Assembly: GCF_036322625.1 (NCBI RefSeq)
Contig: NZ_AP027266.1
Location: 2,979,001-3,043,000, forward strand
Source of the DNA: Roseicyclus marinus
Lineage (GTDB): Bacteria; Pseudomonadota; Alphaproteobacteria; Rhodobacterales; Rhodobacteraceae
DNA: 64,000 nucleotides
Direction: 5' to 3'
The first letter of the stretch is position 1. The number at the start of each line of letters is the position of its first letter. The notes below the pieces were generated by a model. The model did not search any database and was not told the origin of the DNA. It saw only the letters and a program-made list of their open reading frames with translations. The translations under genes were made by a program, and so were the position numbers. Shown here in pieces: positions 45,378 through 63,596 of this stretch.

Positions 45378-47501
45378 TCATGCGTATTTCGCCTGGATCT
45401 CTTCCGAGATGTTGTGCGGAACCGGCTCGTAATGGTCGAACAGCATCGTGAACTGCGCGCGGCCCGAGGACATGGAGCGCAGCGTGTTGATGTAGCCGAA
45501 CATGTTGGCCAGCGGCACGAAGGCGTTGATCACGATGGCATTGCCACGGCTTTCCTGCCCGGTCACCTGACCACGGCGGGAGGTAAGATCGCCGATGATG
45601 CCGCCCGTGTAATCCTCGGGCGTGACGACCTCGACCTTCATGATCGGCTCGAGGAGCTTGGCGCCGGCCTTCTTCAGGCCTTCGCGCATGCACATGCGGC
45701 TGGCGATCTCGAAGGCGAGAACCGAGGAGTCCACGTCGTGGAACTTGCCGTCGAGCAGCGCGACCTTGAAGTCGATCACGGGGAAGCCCGCCAGCGGACC
45801 CGAATCCATCACCGACTTGATGCCCTTTTCGACGCCCGGCACGTATTCCTTGGGAACGGCACCGCCGACGATGCGGCTCTCGAAGGAATAGCCTTCGCCC
45901 GGCTCGGTCGGGCTGATCTCCAGCTTGACCTCGGCGAACTGACCCGACCCACCCGACTGCTTCTTGTGGGTGTAGGTATGTTCGATCTTGGTCCCGATCG
46001 TTTCACGATAGGCCACCTGCGGCGCACCGATGTTCGCCTCGACCTTGAACTCCCGCTTCATGCGGTCGACGAGGATGTCGAGGTGAAGTTCGCCCATGCC
46101 CTTCATGATCGTCTGGCCCGATTCCATGTCGGTTTCGACGCGGAAGGACGGATCCTCGGCCGCCAGACGCTGCAGCGCCTGCGCCATCTTTTCCTGGTCG
46201 GCCTTGGTCTTGGGTTCCACGGCGATCTCGATCACCGGATCGGGGAAGGTCATGGTTTCCAGAACCACCGGCTTGGCGGCGTCGCACAGCGTGTCGCCCG
46301 TGGTGGTTTCCTTCAGACCCGCCAGCGCGATGATGTCGCCCGCGAAGGCCTCGTCGATTTCCTCGCGGTTGTTGGAATGCATCATCATCATCCGGCCGAT
46401 GCGTTCCTTGCGCCCCTTGGTGGAGTTCAGGATGCCATCGCCCTTTTTCAGGACGCCCGAATAGATCCGGGTGAAGGTGAGCGAGCCGACGAAGGGGTCG
46501 TTCATGATCTTGAACGCCAGGCCGGCAAAGGGCATCGCGTCATCGGCGCGGCGCGCGATGTTGCGGGTTTCGGTTTCGTCGCCCGGCTCGAAGCCCATGT
46601 AATCGACCACGTCGAGCGGGCTCGGCAGGTAATCGACCACGGCGTTCAGCAGCGGCTGCACACCCTTGTTCTTGAAGGCCGACCCACCCAGCACGGGCAC
46701 GAAGGTCATCGACAGGCAGCCCTTGCGGATCAGCTTGCGCAGCGTCGGGACGTCGGGCTCTTCGCCTTCGAGATAGGCTTCCATCGCCGCGTCGTCCATT
46801 TCGACGGCGTTCTCGACGAGGACCGAGCGCCATTCGTTGGCAAGGTCCTGCAGATCGTCGCGGATCGGCTGGCGCACCCAGGAGGCACCCAGGTCTTCAC
46901 CCTGCCAGACCCATTCTTCCATGGTCACGAGGTCGACGATGCCTTCGAGCTTGTCTTCGGCCCCGATGGGGAAGTTGACGGGAACGGGCGTCGCGCCGGT
47001 GCGGTCCTTGACCATCTTCACGCAGTTGAAGAAGTCGGCACCGATCTTGTCCATCTTGTTGACGAAGACGAGGCGCGGAACCTTGTAGCGGTCAGCCTGA
47101 CGCCAGACGGTTTCGGTCTGGGGTTCGACACCGGCGTTGGCGTCCAGAAGCGCGACGGCGCCGTCCAGAACGGCCAGAGAACGCTCGACTTCGATGGTGA
47201 AGTCCACGTGGCCGGGGGTGTCGATGATGTTGAAACGCACCTTCGTGTCCGACGTGCCTTCGGCGGTCGGGTCTTCCTGCCACTGCCAGAAGGTGGTGGT
47301 GGCGGCCGACGTGATGGTGATGCCGCGTTCCTGTTCCTGTTCCATCCAGTCCATGGTGGCGGCGCCATCATGAACTTCGCCGATCTTGTGGGACCGGCCG
47401 GTGTAGTAAAGGATGCGCTCGGTCGTCGTGGTCTTGCCGGCGTCGATATGCGCCATGATGCCGAAATTGCGGTAGCGCTCGAGCGGGTATTGGCGTGCCA
47501 T
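45378..47501 (-). CDS. fusA: Elongation factor G
   Basis: The 707-residue protein has [19 protein letters not shown], switch [26 protein letters not shown] and domains II to V, with the [16 protein letters not shown] domain-IV loop. Full length for translocation EF-G. It lies between rpsG and tuf in the str operon. Confidence 0.99.
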   Translation of the reverse strand: MARQYPLERYRNFGIMAHIDAGKTTTTERILYYTGRSHKIGEVHDGAATMDWMEQEQERGITITSAATTTFWQWQEDPTAEGTSDTKVRFNIIDTPGHVDFTIEVERSLAVLDGAVALLDANAGVEPQTETVWRQADRYKVPRLVFVNKMDKIGADFFNCVKMVKDRTGATPVPVNFPIGAEDKLEGIVDLVTMEEWVWQGEDLGASWVRQPIRDDLQDLANEWRSVLVENAVEMDDAAMEAYLEGEEPDVPTLRKLIRKGCLSMTFVPVLGGSAFKNKGVQPLLNAVVDYLPSPLDVVDYMGFEPGDETETRNIARRADDAMPFAGLAFKIMNDPFVGSLTFTRIYSGVLKKGDGILNSTKGRKERIGRMMMMHSNNREEIDEAFAGDIIALAGLKETTTGDTLCDAAKPVVLETMTFPDPVIEIAVEPKTKADQEKMAQALQRLAAEDPSFRVETDMESGQTIMKGMGELHLDILVDRMKREFKVEANIGAPQVAYRETIGTKIEHTYTHKKQSGGSGQFAEVKLEISPTEPGEGYSFESRIVGGAVPKEYVPGVEKGIKSVMDSGPLAGFPVIDFKVALLDGKFHDVDSSVLAFEIASRMCMREGLKKAGAKLLEPIMKVEVVTPEDYTGGIIGDLTSRRGQVTGQESRGNAIVINAFVPLANMFGYINTLRSMSSGRAQFTMLFDHYEPVPHNISEEIQAKYA

Positions 47502-47565
47502 GGGGGAGGTCCTCAGGCTTGGATTGACGGTCTGAGGCGGCCCCCGGACGGGGCCGCCGGATCAC

Positions 47566-48036
47566 TTACCAACGGTAATGGCTGAAGGCGCGGTTCGCGT
47601 CGGCCATCTTGTGGGTATCTTCGCGCTTCTTCACCGCGGAACCGCGCGAGTTGGCGGCGTCGATCAGTTCGCCGGCCAGACGCTCTTCCATGGTGTTCTC
47701 GTTGCGCGCGCGGCTGGCGTTGATCAGCCAGCGGATCGCCAGCGCCTCGCGACGCTCGGGGCGGACCTCGACGGGGACCTGGTAGGTCGCACCGCCGACC
47801 CGGCGCGAGCGAACCTCGACGGCGGGCTTCACGTTGTCGAGCGCTTCGTGGAAGACCTCGACGGGGGCGCGCTTGAGCTTGCCCTCGACGCGTTCCAGCG
47901 CGTTGTAGACGATGCGTTCTGCGACCGACTTCTTGCCGTCGATCATCAGGTTGTTCATGAACTTGGTCAGGACCGTATCGCCGAACTTGGCATCGGGCAG
48001 GACCTGGCGCTTTTCAGCGGCGTGACGACGGGACAT
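47566..48036 (-). CDS. rpsG: 30S ribosomal protein S7
   Basis: 156 residues with [75 protein letters not shown]. Complete. It organises the small-subunit head and in E. coli represses the str operon. Confidence 0.98.
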   Translation of the reverse strand: MSRRHAAEKRQVLPDAKFGDTVLTKFMNNLMIDGKKSVAERIVYNALERVEGKLKRAPVEVFHEALDNVKPAVEVRSRRVGGATYQVPVEVRPERREALAIRWLINASRARNENTMEERLAGELIDAANSRGSAVKKREDTHKMADANRAFSHYRW

Positions 48037-48048
48037 CTCTGTATCCTC

Positions 48049-48420
48049 TTACTTGGGGCGCTTCGCGCCGTATTTCGAACGACGCTGGCGACGATCCTTG
48101 ACGCCCTGCGTGTCGAGAACACCGCGAAGGATGTGGTAGCGCACGCCGGGAAGGTCTTTCACGCGGCCGCCACGGATCAGGACCACCGAGTGTTCCTGAA
48201 GGTTGTGGCTTTCACCGGGAATGTAGCTGATGACCTCGAAGCCGTTGGTCAGGCGCACCTTGGCCACTTTCCGCATGGCCGAGTTCGGCTTCTTCGGAGT
48301 GGTGGTGTAGACGCGCGTGCACACGCCCCGTTTCTGCGGGCAGGACTCCAGGTGCTGGGACTTGGAGCGTTTCACTTTGGGCTGCCGCGGCTTGCGGATC
48401 AGCTGTTGAATCGTCGGCAT
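48049..48420 (-). CDS. rpsL: 30S ribosomal protein S12
   Basis: 123 residues: [61 protein letters not shown]-type core with KKPNSA (Lys at the classical position 43), and [20 protein letters not shown]. No streptomycin-resistance change is visible at these lysines. It opens the str operon. Confidence 0.98.
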   Translation of the reverse strand: MPTIQQLIRKPRQPKVKRSKSQHLESCPQKRGVCTRVYTTTPKKPNSAMRKVAKVRLTNGFEVISYIPGESHNLQEHSVVLIRGGRVKDLPGVRYHILRGVLDTQGVKDRRQRRSKYGAKRPK

Positions 48421-48628
48421 TCGGTTCCCCGTCTTGCTCTCTCATGTCAGCGGCGCACCCGTGCGATGCACGAAAACACCAAAACCGCAAGCATCCCTTC
48501 CCTACCTGGAGGACGCTGCGGTGGAAGTTCCAGAGGATCGGGGCACCTCAAACGGCCCGGATCATGACCACTACAATTCTATGTCGGGCCGGGTGCGGAC
48601 CTGTCGGTCGGCTGGCCAAGTGTCGCGG

Positions 48629-48657
48629 CGTATAGGGGGAGTCGCGGGGGGTGTCAA
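48629..48657 (-). promoter_or_regulatory. str operon (rpsL) promoter
   Basis: On the minus strand TTGACA (48657-48652), 17-nt spacer, TATACG (48634-48629). The best promoter match in the window, giving a leader of about 200 nt before rpsL. Confidence 0.85.
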
Positions 48658-48710
48658 CCGCGGGTCGGGATTGCCCCGCGCCACCCCCGGGCCGCCCCCG
48701 CGCCGCCCTG

Positions 48711-49328
48711 TCAGAACACGGTGAACAAAGCGAAGTCCATCGAGGTCTTGAGCGCGTCGATCAGCTCCACGATGGGGATCGCCACCAGAAAGCCCAGCGC
48801 GTCGAACAACGTGTTGCGCAGCGCGCGGCTGTTGAAGGTGACGGTGTCGCTGCTCTTGTACAGGCGCGGATCGGGCCAGAAAAACGGCACGTCGCGCTCA
48901 TAGGCGGTATAGGCCTCGCCAAAGGTCGCGCGCAGAAACGCCGCCTCGCGCGTGGCCGTGACATAGAGGATGGCAAAGGTCAGCCCGCCCAGCAACACGG
49001 CAAAGAACGCAGCCCCCAGCATCAGGCCGATGCCAGCCATGCCGAGGGTCGAAAAGAAATAGAGCGGATTGCGCGTCATCGAATACGGGCCGCTGCGCAT
49101 CAGCTCCTGGTTCTTGACCGCCCCGACATAAAGGATGGACCACAGCCGCCCCAGAACGCCGACCAAAAGCAGCATGAGGCCCGCAGCCTCCACCACCTCG
49201 TGGCCGAAGGTGCCGATGGCAAGCCGGGGCTGCACGAAAAGGATCAGGGGCAACGCTGCCAGAAACACGATCCTGATGACGAGGATGCGCTTTTTCTGAT
49301 CAACGGGGAGAACGGAGGTAGCGGCCAT
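48711..49328 (-). CDS. Integral-membrane methyltransferase, isoprenylcysteine/phospholipid methyltransferase family
   Basis: The 205-residue protein has four to five hydrophobic helices and the ICMT/PEMT-like C-terminal signature RSGPYSMTRNPLYFFSTLGM, then a YERDVPFFWPD tail after an EAYTAYE motif. Proteins of this kind transfer a methyl group from S-adenosylmethionine to lipids or membrane proteins; the acceptor is unknown. It starts at ATG 49328 with AAAGGG upstream and ends the accessory block before the rpsL promoter. Confidence 0.85.
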   Translation of the reverse strand: MAATSVLPVDQKKRILVIRIVFLAALPLILFVQPRLAIGTFGHEVVEAAGLMLLLVGVLGRLWSILYVGAVKNQELMRSGPYSMTRNPLYFFSTLGMAGIGLMLGAAFFAVLLGGLTFAILYVTATREAAFLRATFGEAYTAYERDVPFFWPDPRLYKSSDTVTFNSRALRNTLFDALGFLVAIPIVELIDALKTSMDFALFTVF

Positions 49329-49411
49329 GCTGTGACCCTTTCTGCTGGACCCCATACATCGTGCCGCAGGCAGCCCGGTGCGATGCGGCGAATGGGCGCT
49401 ACGGGACCGGG

Positions 49412-51436
49412 TCAGAGAAAGGCGAAATTCTCTTCCGAAAGATCCTCCGCCTTCGTGTCGAGCAGGGTCAGGGATCCAACCCCGTAGGATATGACCGCAG
49501 CGCTGTCTTCCTGGCTCAGAAAGATGTCGTCAAAGGTCAGATCCTCGAACAGAAGCTCGACCTTGTCCTCGGTCGCGTCGAAATCGTGGATCGGTTCCCG
49601 CCATGCCTGATCGCCCTTGCGGATGCGGAACACATCGGCCCCCTCCCCGCCCCAGAACAGGTCATGGCCCCGCCCACCGACCAACGTGTCATCGCCGTCG
49701 CCACCATGCAGGACATCGCGCAGCATCCCCCCGTCGAGCAGGTCATTGCCCGCGTCGCCATGCAGCGTGTCTGCCCCGCGCTGTCCGAAGAGCACATCAT
49801 CGCCCAGACCGCCCTCCAGACGGTCGTTCGCCCAATTGCCCGCCAGGGTATCGTTGCCCTCGCCCCCCAGCACCGTATCGCGCCCGCCCCCGGCGCGGAT
49901 GACATCGTCATGCAGGCCGCCGTGCAGGGTTTCGTGCCGGAAGCTTCCGATCAGCAGATCGTCCCCATTCCCGCCGAACAGGCTTGTGCCACTGCCATCG
50001 GCGATCATCTCGTCGCCACCGGCCTCGAACGACAGGATGGCGACCTCCCACGGGTCGAGCGACAGGATCAGCTTGCCGTCGAGCAGCACCTCCGACAGGG
50101 GGATCTGTTCGAACACCACATCGACATTCGGGTCGCGCGGGTCCTGTCCCTCGGCGGCGGTCATCACACGGACCCAGCCGCCGCTCACCGGCCCGGTCAG
50201 CGGCTTCAGGTCGAGCTCCATGGTCTGCGTCGCGTCCAGACGCGAATTGATGACAAGGAACTGGCTGTCGCGATCGGCAAAGGCATGCAGGTCGAAGTCG
50301 GGGCTGGGGCGGGCAAGCTCGATGGCGCGCATCCCCTGCAGGTTCTCGGACAGGGTGGCGAACATATGTCCCCCTGCCCGCAGATCGGCGGTCGTCCCTT
50401 CGCGCAGGGCAAAGCTCACGTCGTTTTTCTGCTGAACGGCCCAAAAGGCGGCCATGGACACATCATGGACCGCCATTTCGTGGAACATGGCGGCGACGGC
50501 CCCCGCATGTTTGAGCCCCGTGTCGATGCCCGCGCGTTCCTCTTCGGTGGCATTGGCCCAACGGGACACGCCGCCCTGCGTGGCGCTGATGTTCCATTCG
50601 GTCACGATCACCTCGAGATCGCGGCCCGACATCTCCACCGGCTGCTGCGCCCGCATCCACGGGGCCTGGAACAGGTCGATGGACGTGTAATCGCCGCTGA
50701 CATAGCGATGGACCGTAAGCGCCTCGATATGGGCCAGCGCCTCGGGCGATAGCTGGCCAAGACGCTCCATCAGGGATTCCTCGAAGCTCGCCACCCCGTC
50801 CCCATCGGTATCGGCCGTGCAGAAATGCGGCGTCATCACGAGGCTCAGAACCGGATGCACATAGCCCTGCGGCACGGTTGCGGTCGCCTCAAAATCCCGG
50901 ATGGCGTCATGCACGACCACCGACATCTCGTTGACGATCCGCCCGTAATCGCCATCGTTCACGCCGGACAGACAGGGCTCGTTGCCGATCTCGATGGCAT
51001 GGATCGGAACGCCGCTGGCCAGAACGGTTTCGGTGTAGGACCTCAGGGCCGCGACATCCTCGGCAGTCAGGATCCCGGGCCTGTCGCCCGCCGCGTCATG
51101 CCACGCGTTGAGATAGCGCTGGACCGGCAGGACGATGATCGCCCCAAGCTCGTTCAGCCGCGCGTAATCGGCAAAGGCGCTGAACGTCACAAGACCCAGC
51201 GTGACCGTCTCGCCAAGATCGTTGACGAATGTGACGCTGTCGGCCTCCGGGTTGGCGGGATCGAAAAACGCCTCGGTCGCGTGCCCGCCGGGATAGCGGA
51301 TCACCTCAAGCCCGGCCTGTTCCGCGCGCAGGGGAAAGGTGCCGTCCAACCTGTCCTGGCTGAACACGAGGTTGCCCCCGAACATGCGCTCGTCGATGTC
51401 CCTGCCCCGAAAAAACGGGTTCGCAAGATCCGCCAT
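49412..51436 (-). CDS. RTX calcium-binding protein with glycosidase-like domain
   Basis: A 674-residue protein with GGGAGGG upstream. Residues about 1-370 resemble a clan GH-A barrel: PGGHATE early, then IEIGNEPCLS (the usual acid/base Glu) and VIVTEWNISA (the usual nucleophile Glu). An EF-hand loop DTDGDGVASFEE interrupts it near residue 215. A beta-sandwich follows, then from about 490 RTX repeats GGNGDDLLIGS, GGEGNDTLAG, GDAGNDLLDG, GGDGDDTLVG and a C-terminal PIHDFDATEDKVEL of the type I secretion type. It has no signal peptide. It is probably exported by a T1SS not in this window and may cleave a polysaccharide. Confidence 0.82.
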   Translation of the reverse strand: MADLANPFFRGRDIDERMFGGNLVFSQDRLDGTFPLRAEQAGLEVIRYPGGHATEAFFDPANPEADSVTFVNDLGETVTLGLVTFSAFADYARLNELGAIIVLPVQRYLNAWHDAAGDRPGILTAEDVAALRSYTETVLASGVPIHAIEIGNEPCLSGVNDGDYGRIVNEMSVVVHDAIRDFEATATVPQGYVHPVLSLVMTPHFCTADTDGDGVASFEESLMERLGQLSPEALAHIEALTVHRYVSGDYTSIDLFQAPWMRAQQPVEMSGRDLEVIVTEWNISATQGGVSRWANATEEERAGIDTGLKHAGAVAAMFHEMAVHDVSMAAFWAVQQKNDVSFALREGTTADLRAGGHMFATLSENLQGMRAIELARPSPDFDLHAFADRDSQFLVINSRLDATQTMELDLKPLTGPVSGGWVRVMTAAEGQDPRDPNVDVVFEQIPLSEVLLDGKLILSLDPWEVAILSFEAGGDEMIADGSGTSLFGGNGDDLLIGSFRHETLHGGLHDDVIRAGGGRDTVLGGEGNDTLAGNWANDRLEGGLGDDVLFGQRGADTLHGDAGNDLLDGGMLRDVLHGGDGDDTLVGGRGHDLFWGGEGADVFRIRKGDQAWREPIHDFDATEDKVELLFEDLTFDDIFLSQEDSAAVISYGVGSLTLLDTKAEDLSEENFAFL

Positions 51437-51634
51437 GATCCATCCCTCCCCCCCGAATGCGGGGATGGTGTGCCGTGTCAGCTTGAGGATGGGGCCGAAC
51501 GCAACTCTGGGCCCGAGAACGCAACGACAGGGTTACGTCACGCACAAGGCGTGGTGCTCGCAGGGATCAGCATAGCATGTCGAAGGCTGGATTGCGCGAT
51601 CTTTCGACGCCCGGTTCAGGGCGCGGCTGTGGCG

Positions 51635-52537
51635 TCACATGCGCCCCGGACGGGGTGAAACATCCTGTTTTCGGATCCGTTCGCGAAACAATGTATAGAT
51701 GCCGGCCGCCATTACCGTCGCAACGCCGAACAATGCCAAGGTGTTCGGAAATTCGTCGAAGATCACGAAGCCAAGGATCAGCGCAAAGATCAGCGAGGTG
51801 TAGCGGAAGGGCGAGACGAAACCGACCTCTCCGATTCGCATCACCATGATGCCAAAGACATATCCCCCGATGATGAAGACCGAAGCCGCCAGCGTCAGCG
51901 CGATCTCGTAAAGCCCCATCGCCATCCAGGGCGTGAACAGCGACACGATGGCGCCAAAGGCGCCTACCGCGCCCGCCGTGATCACCGCCACCGACATCGA
52001 CGGAACTGCCGGGCTGAAGGCCCGCGTCAGCAGATCGCGCGCCGTGATGATCACGACCGACAAGAGCGCCAGAAGCGACCATTCGTTGAACCCGTCGGTG
52101 CCCGGCTGGACGATCATCATCACGCCGACAAACCCCACCCCGATGGCCGCCCAGCGCCGCCAGCCGACCGGGTCGCGGAACAGGACGGCGGCGGCCAGCG
52201 TCACCATCAGGGGCAGCGCCGACAGGATGGCGGTCGCATTGGCGATGGCCATGTTCGTCAGCGCCAACAGAAACGCCACCATCGCCCCCACCTCGGCCAC
52301 GGTCCGCCATGCCACCAGCGGCCTGTCCCGGCGCGGCATGGAAAACCGCAGCCCCACGGTCAGATGCACGGTCACGGCCAACAGGATCGTCGTCGACAGG
52401 CCCCGCAGCGCCACGATCTGGAACAGCGGCACGGTTTCGGCCACCAGCTTCACGCAGGCATCGTTCAGCGTGAAGGCGGCCATCGAGAGCGTCATGTAGA
52501 GCGCCCCCTTCAGGTTGGGGCTCAGGGGGGCGCTCAC
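51635..52537 (-). CDS. EamA/DMT-family transporter
   Basis: 300 residues from GTG 52537, with GGAAGACG upstream; the stop of the preceding glycosyltransferase overlaps (GTGA). Ten hydrophobic helices form two EamA repeats: ALYMTLSMAAFTLNDACVKL in the first and AFGAIVSLFTPWMA then FRYTSLIFALILGFVIFDE in the second. Such carriers export metabolites; none can be assigned. Translational coupling suggests a role related to the glycosyltransferase. Confidence 0.9.
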   Translation of the reverse strand: MSAPLSPNLKGALYMTLSMAAFTLNDACVKLVAETVPLFQIVALRGLSTTILLAVTVHLTVGLRFSMPRRDRPLVAWRTVAEVGAMVAFLLALTNMAIANATAILSALPLMVTLAAAVLFRDPVGWRRWAAIGVGFVGVMMIVQPGTDGFNEWSLLALLSVVIITARDLLTRAFSPAVPSMSVAVITAGAVGAFGAIVSLFTPWMAMGLYEIALTLAASVFIIGGYVFGIMVMRIGEVGFVSPFRYTSLIFALILGFVIFDEFPNTLALFGVATVMAAGIYTLFRERIRKQDVSPRPGRM

Positions 52538-53382
52538 GTTTCGTCTTCCGTCAATTGCTGGATCAGGGGCAGGAGTTTTCGCGGCGACAGGCCGAACCGG
52601 TCGCGGAACAGCTTGCGCGCCTGCCAAGCGGGCAGGCTGCGCGCATCGGGCGGGATGGACCGGTCGCTGTCATTGTGACCATGCAGCGTGCGCACGAACA
52701 TGTAGTCGTTTGGATCGATCCAACAGCGCACCTGGCTGGCCAGCCGCCGATGGTTCCAGCGATAGATGTTCGACATCCCCTCGGGCGTCGTGATCATGGC
52801 CGAAGCAAGGCCGAGGGGCTCTTTCTCCGAGAAATCCCAGAATTGATCCTCTTCGGCGCGCTCCATGTCCCAATAGATGCCCCGGTGGAAACAGATCGCG
52901 GCGGGCGTTTCCTCGTCCGCCCAGCCAAGCGTCAGCAATTGGTCGGCGATGGCGCGGGTCTTTTCGATGTAATCCACCGCCACCGCGTCATCGTCATCGA
53001 TGCGGAACCCGGTGATATAGGTCGCGCGCTCGTTCCACCCCCGCCGAAAGGCCCGTCGCGTCGAATTGAGCGGCCCCGCCGCCTCCAGCGTGCAGACCTC
53101 GAGGAACGGGTATTGCTCCATCAGCCCTTTCAGCCGCTTGCGCCACCGGAACGGCATCGTGTCGCCGATCAGCGCCACGAGCTTGAAATCCTGGTCGGTC
53201 TGGGCGGCCAGGGACGGCAGGCAGATATTCTCGAAATAGGCGAAGCGGCGCAGCATCCGGGGGATGGCGTACAGCACCTTGGCCGCCGCCTCGATATCCT
53301 GCTGCTGCGTGGCGAACCCGCCCTCGCCCAGGTAGGAAAACCGGCACAGGCCGATGATCTGGTTGTCGTCCCGCGTGCCCAT
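52534..53382 (-). CDS. Glycosyltransferase, putative rhamnosyl transferase family
   Basis: The 282-residue protein has no membrane segment. It matches the putative rhamnosyl-transferase family of Rhodobacterales: GLCRFSYLGEGGF, RRFAYFENICLPSLAAQTDQDFKLVALIGD, YITGFRIDDDDAVAVDYIE (a DDDD metal-binding type motif) and an HGHNDSDR end. It is likely to act on surface polysaccharides or protein glycans; sugar and acceptor are inferred only from the family name. It is the first gene of the two-gene unit with the EamA transporter. Confidence 0.82.
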   Translation of the reverse strand: MGTRDDNQIIGLCRFSYLGEGGFATQQQDIEAAAKVLYAIPRMLRRFAYFENICLPSLAAQTDQDFKLVALIGDTMPFRWRKRLKGLMEQYPFLEVCTLEAAGPLNSTRRAFRRGWNERATYITGFRIDDDDAVAVDYIEKTRAIADQLLTLGWADEETPAAICFHRGIYWDMERAEEDQFWDFSEKEPLGLASAMITTPEGMSNIYRWNHRRLASQVRCWIDPNDYMFVRTLHGHNDSDRSIPPDARSLPAWQARKLFRDRFGLSPRKLLPLIQQLTEDET

Positions 53383-53471
53383 GGCGCCGTGTTTTGCCCG
53401 TTCGTCAAAAGCCTAGGACAAAGCCGGGGGGAACGGAATGGGGGAACGCCACCGTCCCCGCCCCAAAAGCA

Positions 53472-53497
53472 AACGCCCCACCGGATGGCGGGGCGTT
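53472..53497 (-). terminator. rpoC terminator
   Basis: AACGCCCC and GGGGCGTT with a 10-nt loop, followed on the minus strand by TTGCTTTTGG. It lies 28 nt after the rpoC stop. Confidence 0.8.
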
Positions 53498-53525
53498 CCT
53501 ATGTCTCAGGCTCGGGTCCTGCGGA

Positions 53526-57850
<4,325 letters not shown>

Positions 57851-57864
57851 GAAACCCTTCGCCC

Positions 57865-62001
<4,137 letters not shown>

Positions 62002-62136
62002 GCTCTCGCGCACCTTTCGATGTGTTTCGCTGTGCCGCTCTCACCGCCGGGGCCTCGGTGGAACAGCACCATGAAACAAGACGTGACGGATCAATCTGCT
62101 TGCCGTCCCACCGGCAAATCCCGATCCCGTTGCCAC

Positions 62137-62174
62137 CGTCTTGGAAAACGCCCCGCGGGGCCCTTGCCAAGACG
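62137..62174 (-). terminator. Nested stem-loop between rplL and rpoB
   Basis: Outer arms CGTCTTGG and CCAAGACG enclose the perfect palindrome GCCCCGCGGGGC (62150-62161), which is followed on the minus strand by GTTTTCC. It looks like the attenuator found between rplL and rpoB in other bacteria. Confidence 0.55.
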
Positions 62175-62179
62175 CGGAT

Positions 62180-62209
62180 GGCTGGACCCGGATCTCTCCG
62201 GGCCCAGCC
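62180..62209. repeat. Second stem-loop in the rplL-rpoB gap
   Basis: GGCTGGACCCGG and CCGGGCCCAGCC form a 12-bp stem with one A-C mismatch on the plus strand (a G-U pair in the minus-strand RNA) and a 6-nt loop. A T5 run follows only on the plus strand, so in the operon RNA it is more likely a processing fold. Confidence 0.45.
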
Positions 62210-62257
62210 TTTTTGGGTCCCGCCCGGCCACATGGACCGGGGGGATATGCTTTGGCC

Positions 62258-62635
62258 TCAGGCCAGCTCGACCTCTGCGCCAGCTGCTTCCAGCTTGGCC
62301 TTGATGTCTTCTGCTTCTGCCTTGGCAACGCCTTCCTTGACCTTGCCGCCAGCTTCCACGAGGTCCTTGGCTTCTTTCAGGCCCAGACCGGTGATCGCGC
62401 GCACTTCCTTGATCACGTTGATCTTCTGTGCGCCTGCGTTCTTGAGGACGACGTCGAATTCGGTCTTTTCCTCTTCGGCTGCAGCACCGGCGTCGCCGAC
62501 GGGGCCTGCCATCATCACGGCGCCGCCAGCGGCGGGCTCGATGCCGTATTCATCCTTGAGGATGGTCTTGAGTTCCTGAGCCTGCAACAGGGTCAGGTTG
62601 ACGATCTCTTCTGCGAGTTTCTTCAGATCAGCCAT
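62258..62635 (-). CDS. rplL: 50S ribosomal protein L7/L12
   Basis: 125 residues: an N-terminal helical dimer part [21 protein letters not shown], Ala-Gly-rich hinge [20 protein letters not shown], and the C-terminal domain with [37 protein letters not shown]. It forms the stalk that recruits GTPase factors. It follows rplJ by 64 nt. Confidence 0.99.
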   Translation of the reverse strand: MADLKKLAEEIVNLTLLQAQELKTILKDEYGIEPAAGGAVMMAGPVGDAGAAAEEEKTEFDVVLKNAGAQKINVIKEVRAITGLGLKEAKDLVEAGGKVKEGVAKAEAEDIKAKLEAAGAEVELA

Positions 62636-62699
62636 TTTTCAGGTTCCGTATGTAGGTATGGGGTTCCAACGCCGCAAGCGGCGGGTCTCGATCGGGTGC

Positions 62700-63212
62700 T
62701 TACGCCGCCTTCTCTTCGATGGTCGAAAGGATGGAGGCGATATTGGAAGCAGGGGCGCCAATGGCACCGGCGATGTTCGAAGCGGGCGCGCCGATGCAGC
62801 CGACGATCGAAGCGATGAGCTCCTCGCGCGACGGCATCTTCGCGACGGCCTTCACACCGTCGGCATTCAGAACGGTCCCACCCATCGCACCGCCGAGGAT
62901 GACATACTTGTCATTGGCCTTGGCGTACTCGTCCGCGGCCTTGGCGGCTGCGACCGGGTCTTCGGAATAGGCGAGAACGGTCATGCCCGTCAGAAGGTCC
63001 GCGATGCCAGCGACATCGGTGCCTTCAAGGGCGATCTTGGCGAGCCTGTTCTTGGCGACACGCACGGCCCCGCCTGCATCGCGAACGCGTGCACGCAGAT
63101 CCTGCATCTCGGCAACCGTGAGGCCCTGGTAGTGTGCCACCACCACGACGCCAGAGCTTTCGAAGATCTGGCCGAGTTCCTCGACCACTTTCTCTTTCTG
63201 GGCTCTATCCAC
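62700..63212 (-). CDS. rplJ: 50S ribosomal protein L10 (GTG start)
   Basis: 170 residues from GTG 63212 with TGGAG seven bases upstream; no ATG exists before the conserved [62 protein letters not shown] and the C-terminal L12-binding helix [22 protein letters not shown] are complete. It anchors L7/L12 and in other bacteria represses its own operon by binding the leader. Confidence 0.98.
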   Translation of the reverse strand: MDRAQKEKVVEELGQIFESSGVVVVAHYQGLTVAEMQDLRARVRDAGGAVRVAKNRLAKIALEGTDVAGIADLLTGMTVLAYSEDPVAAAKAADEYAKANDKYVILGGAMGGTVLNADGVKAVAKMPSREELIASIVGCIGAPASNIAGAIGAPASNIASILSTIEEKAA

Positions 63213-63596
63213 AGGTTTACTCCAGTTTGGGGCCCCGACATGATCGGATGGCCCCGGCTCAGTTCTACCGGATCGCTCCGGCGGTTTTGGTCCGCTTGCG
63301 CAACGGAACCAGAGACCGCCAGGCGCTCGAACGGTCGAGCCCTCGGTTGTCTGACCTGATCCCGTCTCAGGCAGGATTTAACGGGTGCAACACCCAACCC
63401 ACCGTCTCGGACGAAAGACAACAAGGGGCGACGAATCGCCCCTTGCAGCCAGCGTCCTCCCTAGACCCATTCGCGCAGGGTGCCAAGCCCCGAAAGATAG
63501 GGTGATGGCTCCGTCCGGAACGAAAACGGCACCGGCGCGCAGGCACCGGTGCCGAACCATCACGCCTGCGATCGCAGCGCCGCAGGCACCGCCGGA
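63213..63596 (-). promoter_or_regulatory. rplJ leader region
   Basis: No gene is seen in this 384-nt gap. It holds a candidate promoter, TTGGCA (63486-63481), 17 nt, TAGGGA (63463-63458), and a 9-bp hairpin AAGGGGCGA-ttcg-TCGCCCCTT (63423-63444, minus strand). About 200 nt of further leader follows, in which an L10-type autoregulatory fold is expected from family knowledge but not demonstrated here. rplK and rplA are not immediately upstream. Confidence 0.5.
63527..63554 (-). terminator. Terminator after the small secreted-protein gene
   Basis: CGGCACCGG and CCGGTGCCG pair over 9 bp with a 10-nt loop, followed by TTTTCG on the minus strand. Confidence 0.75.
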
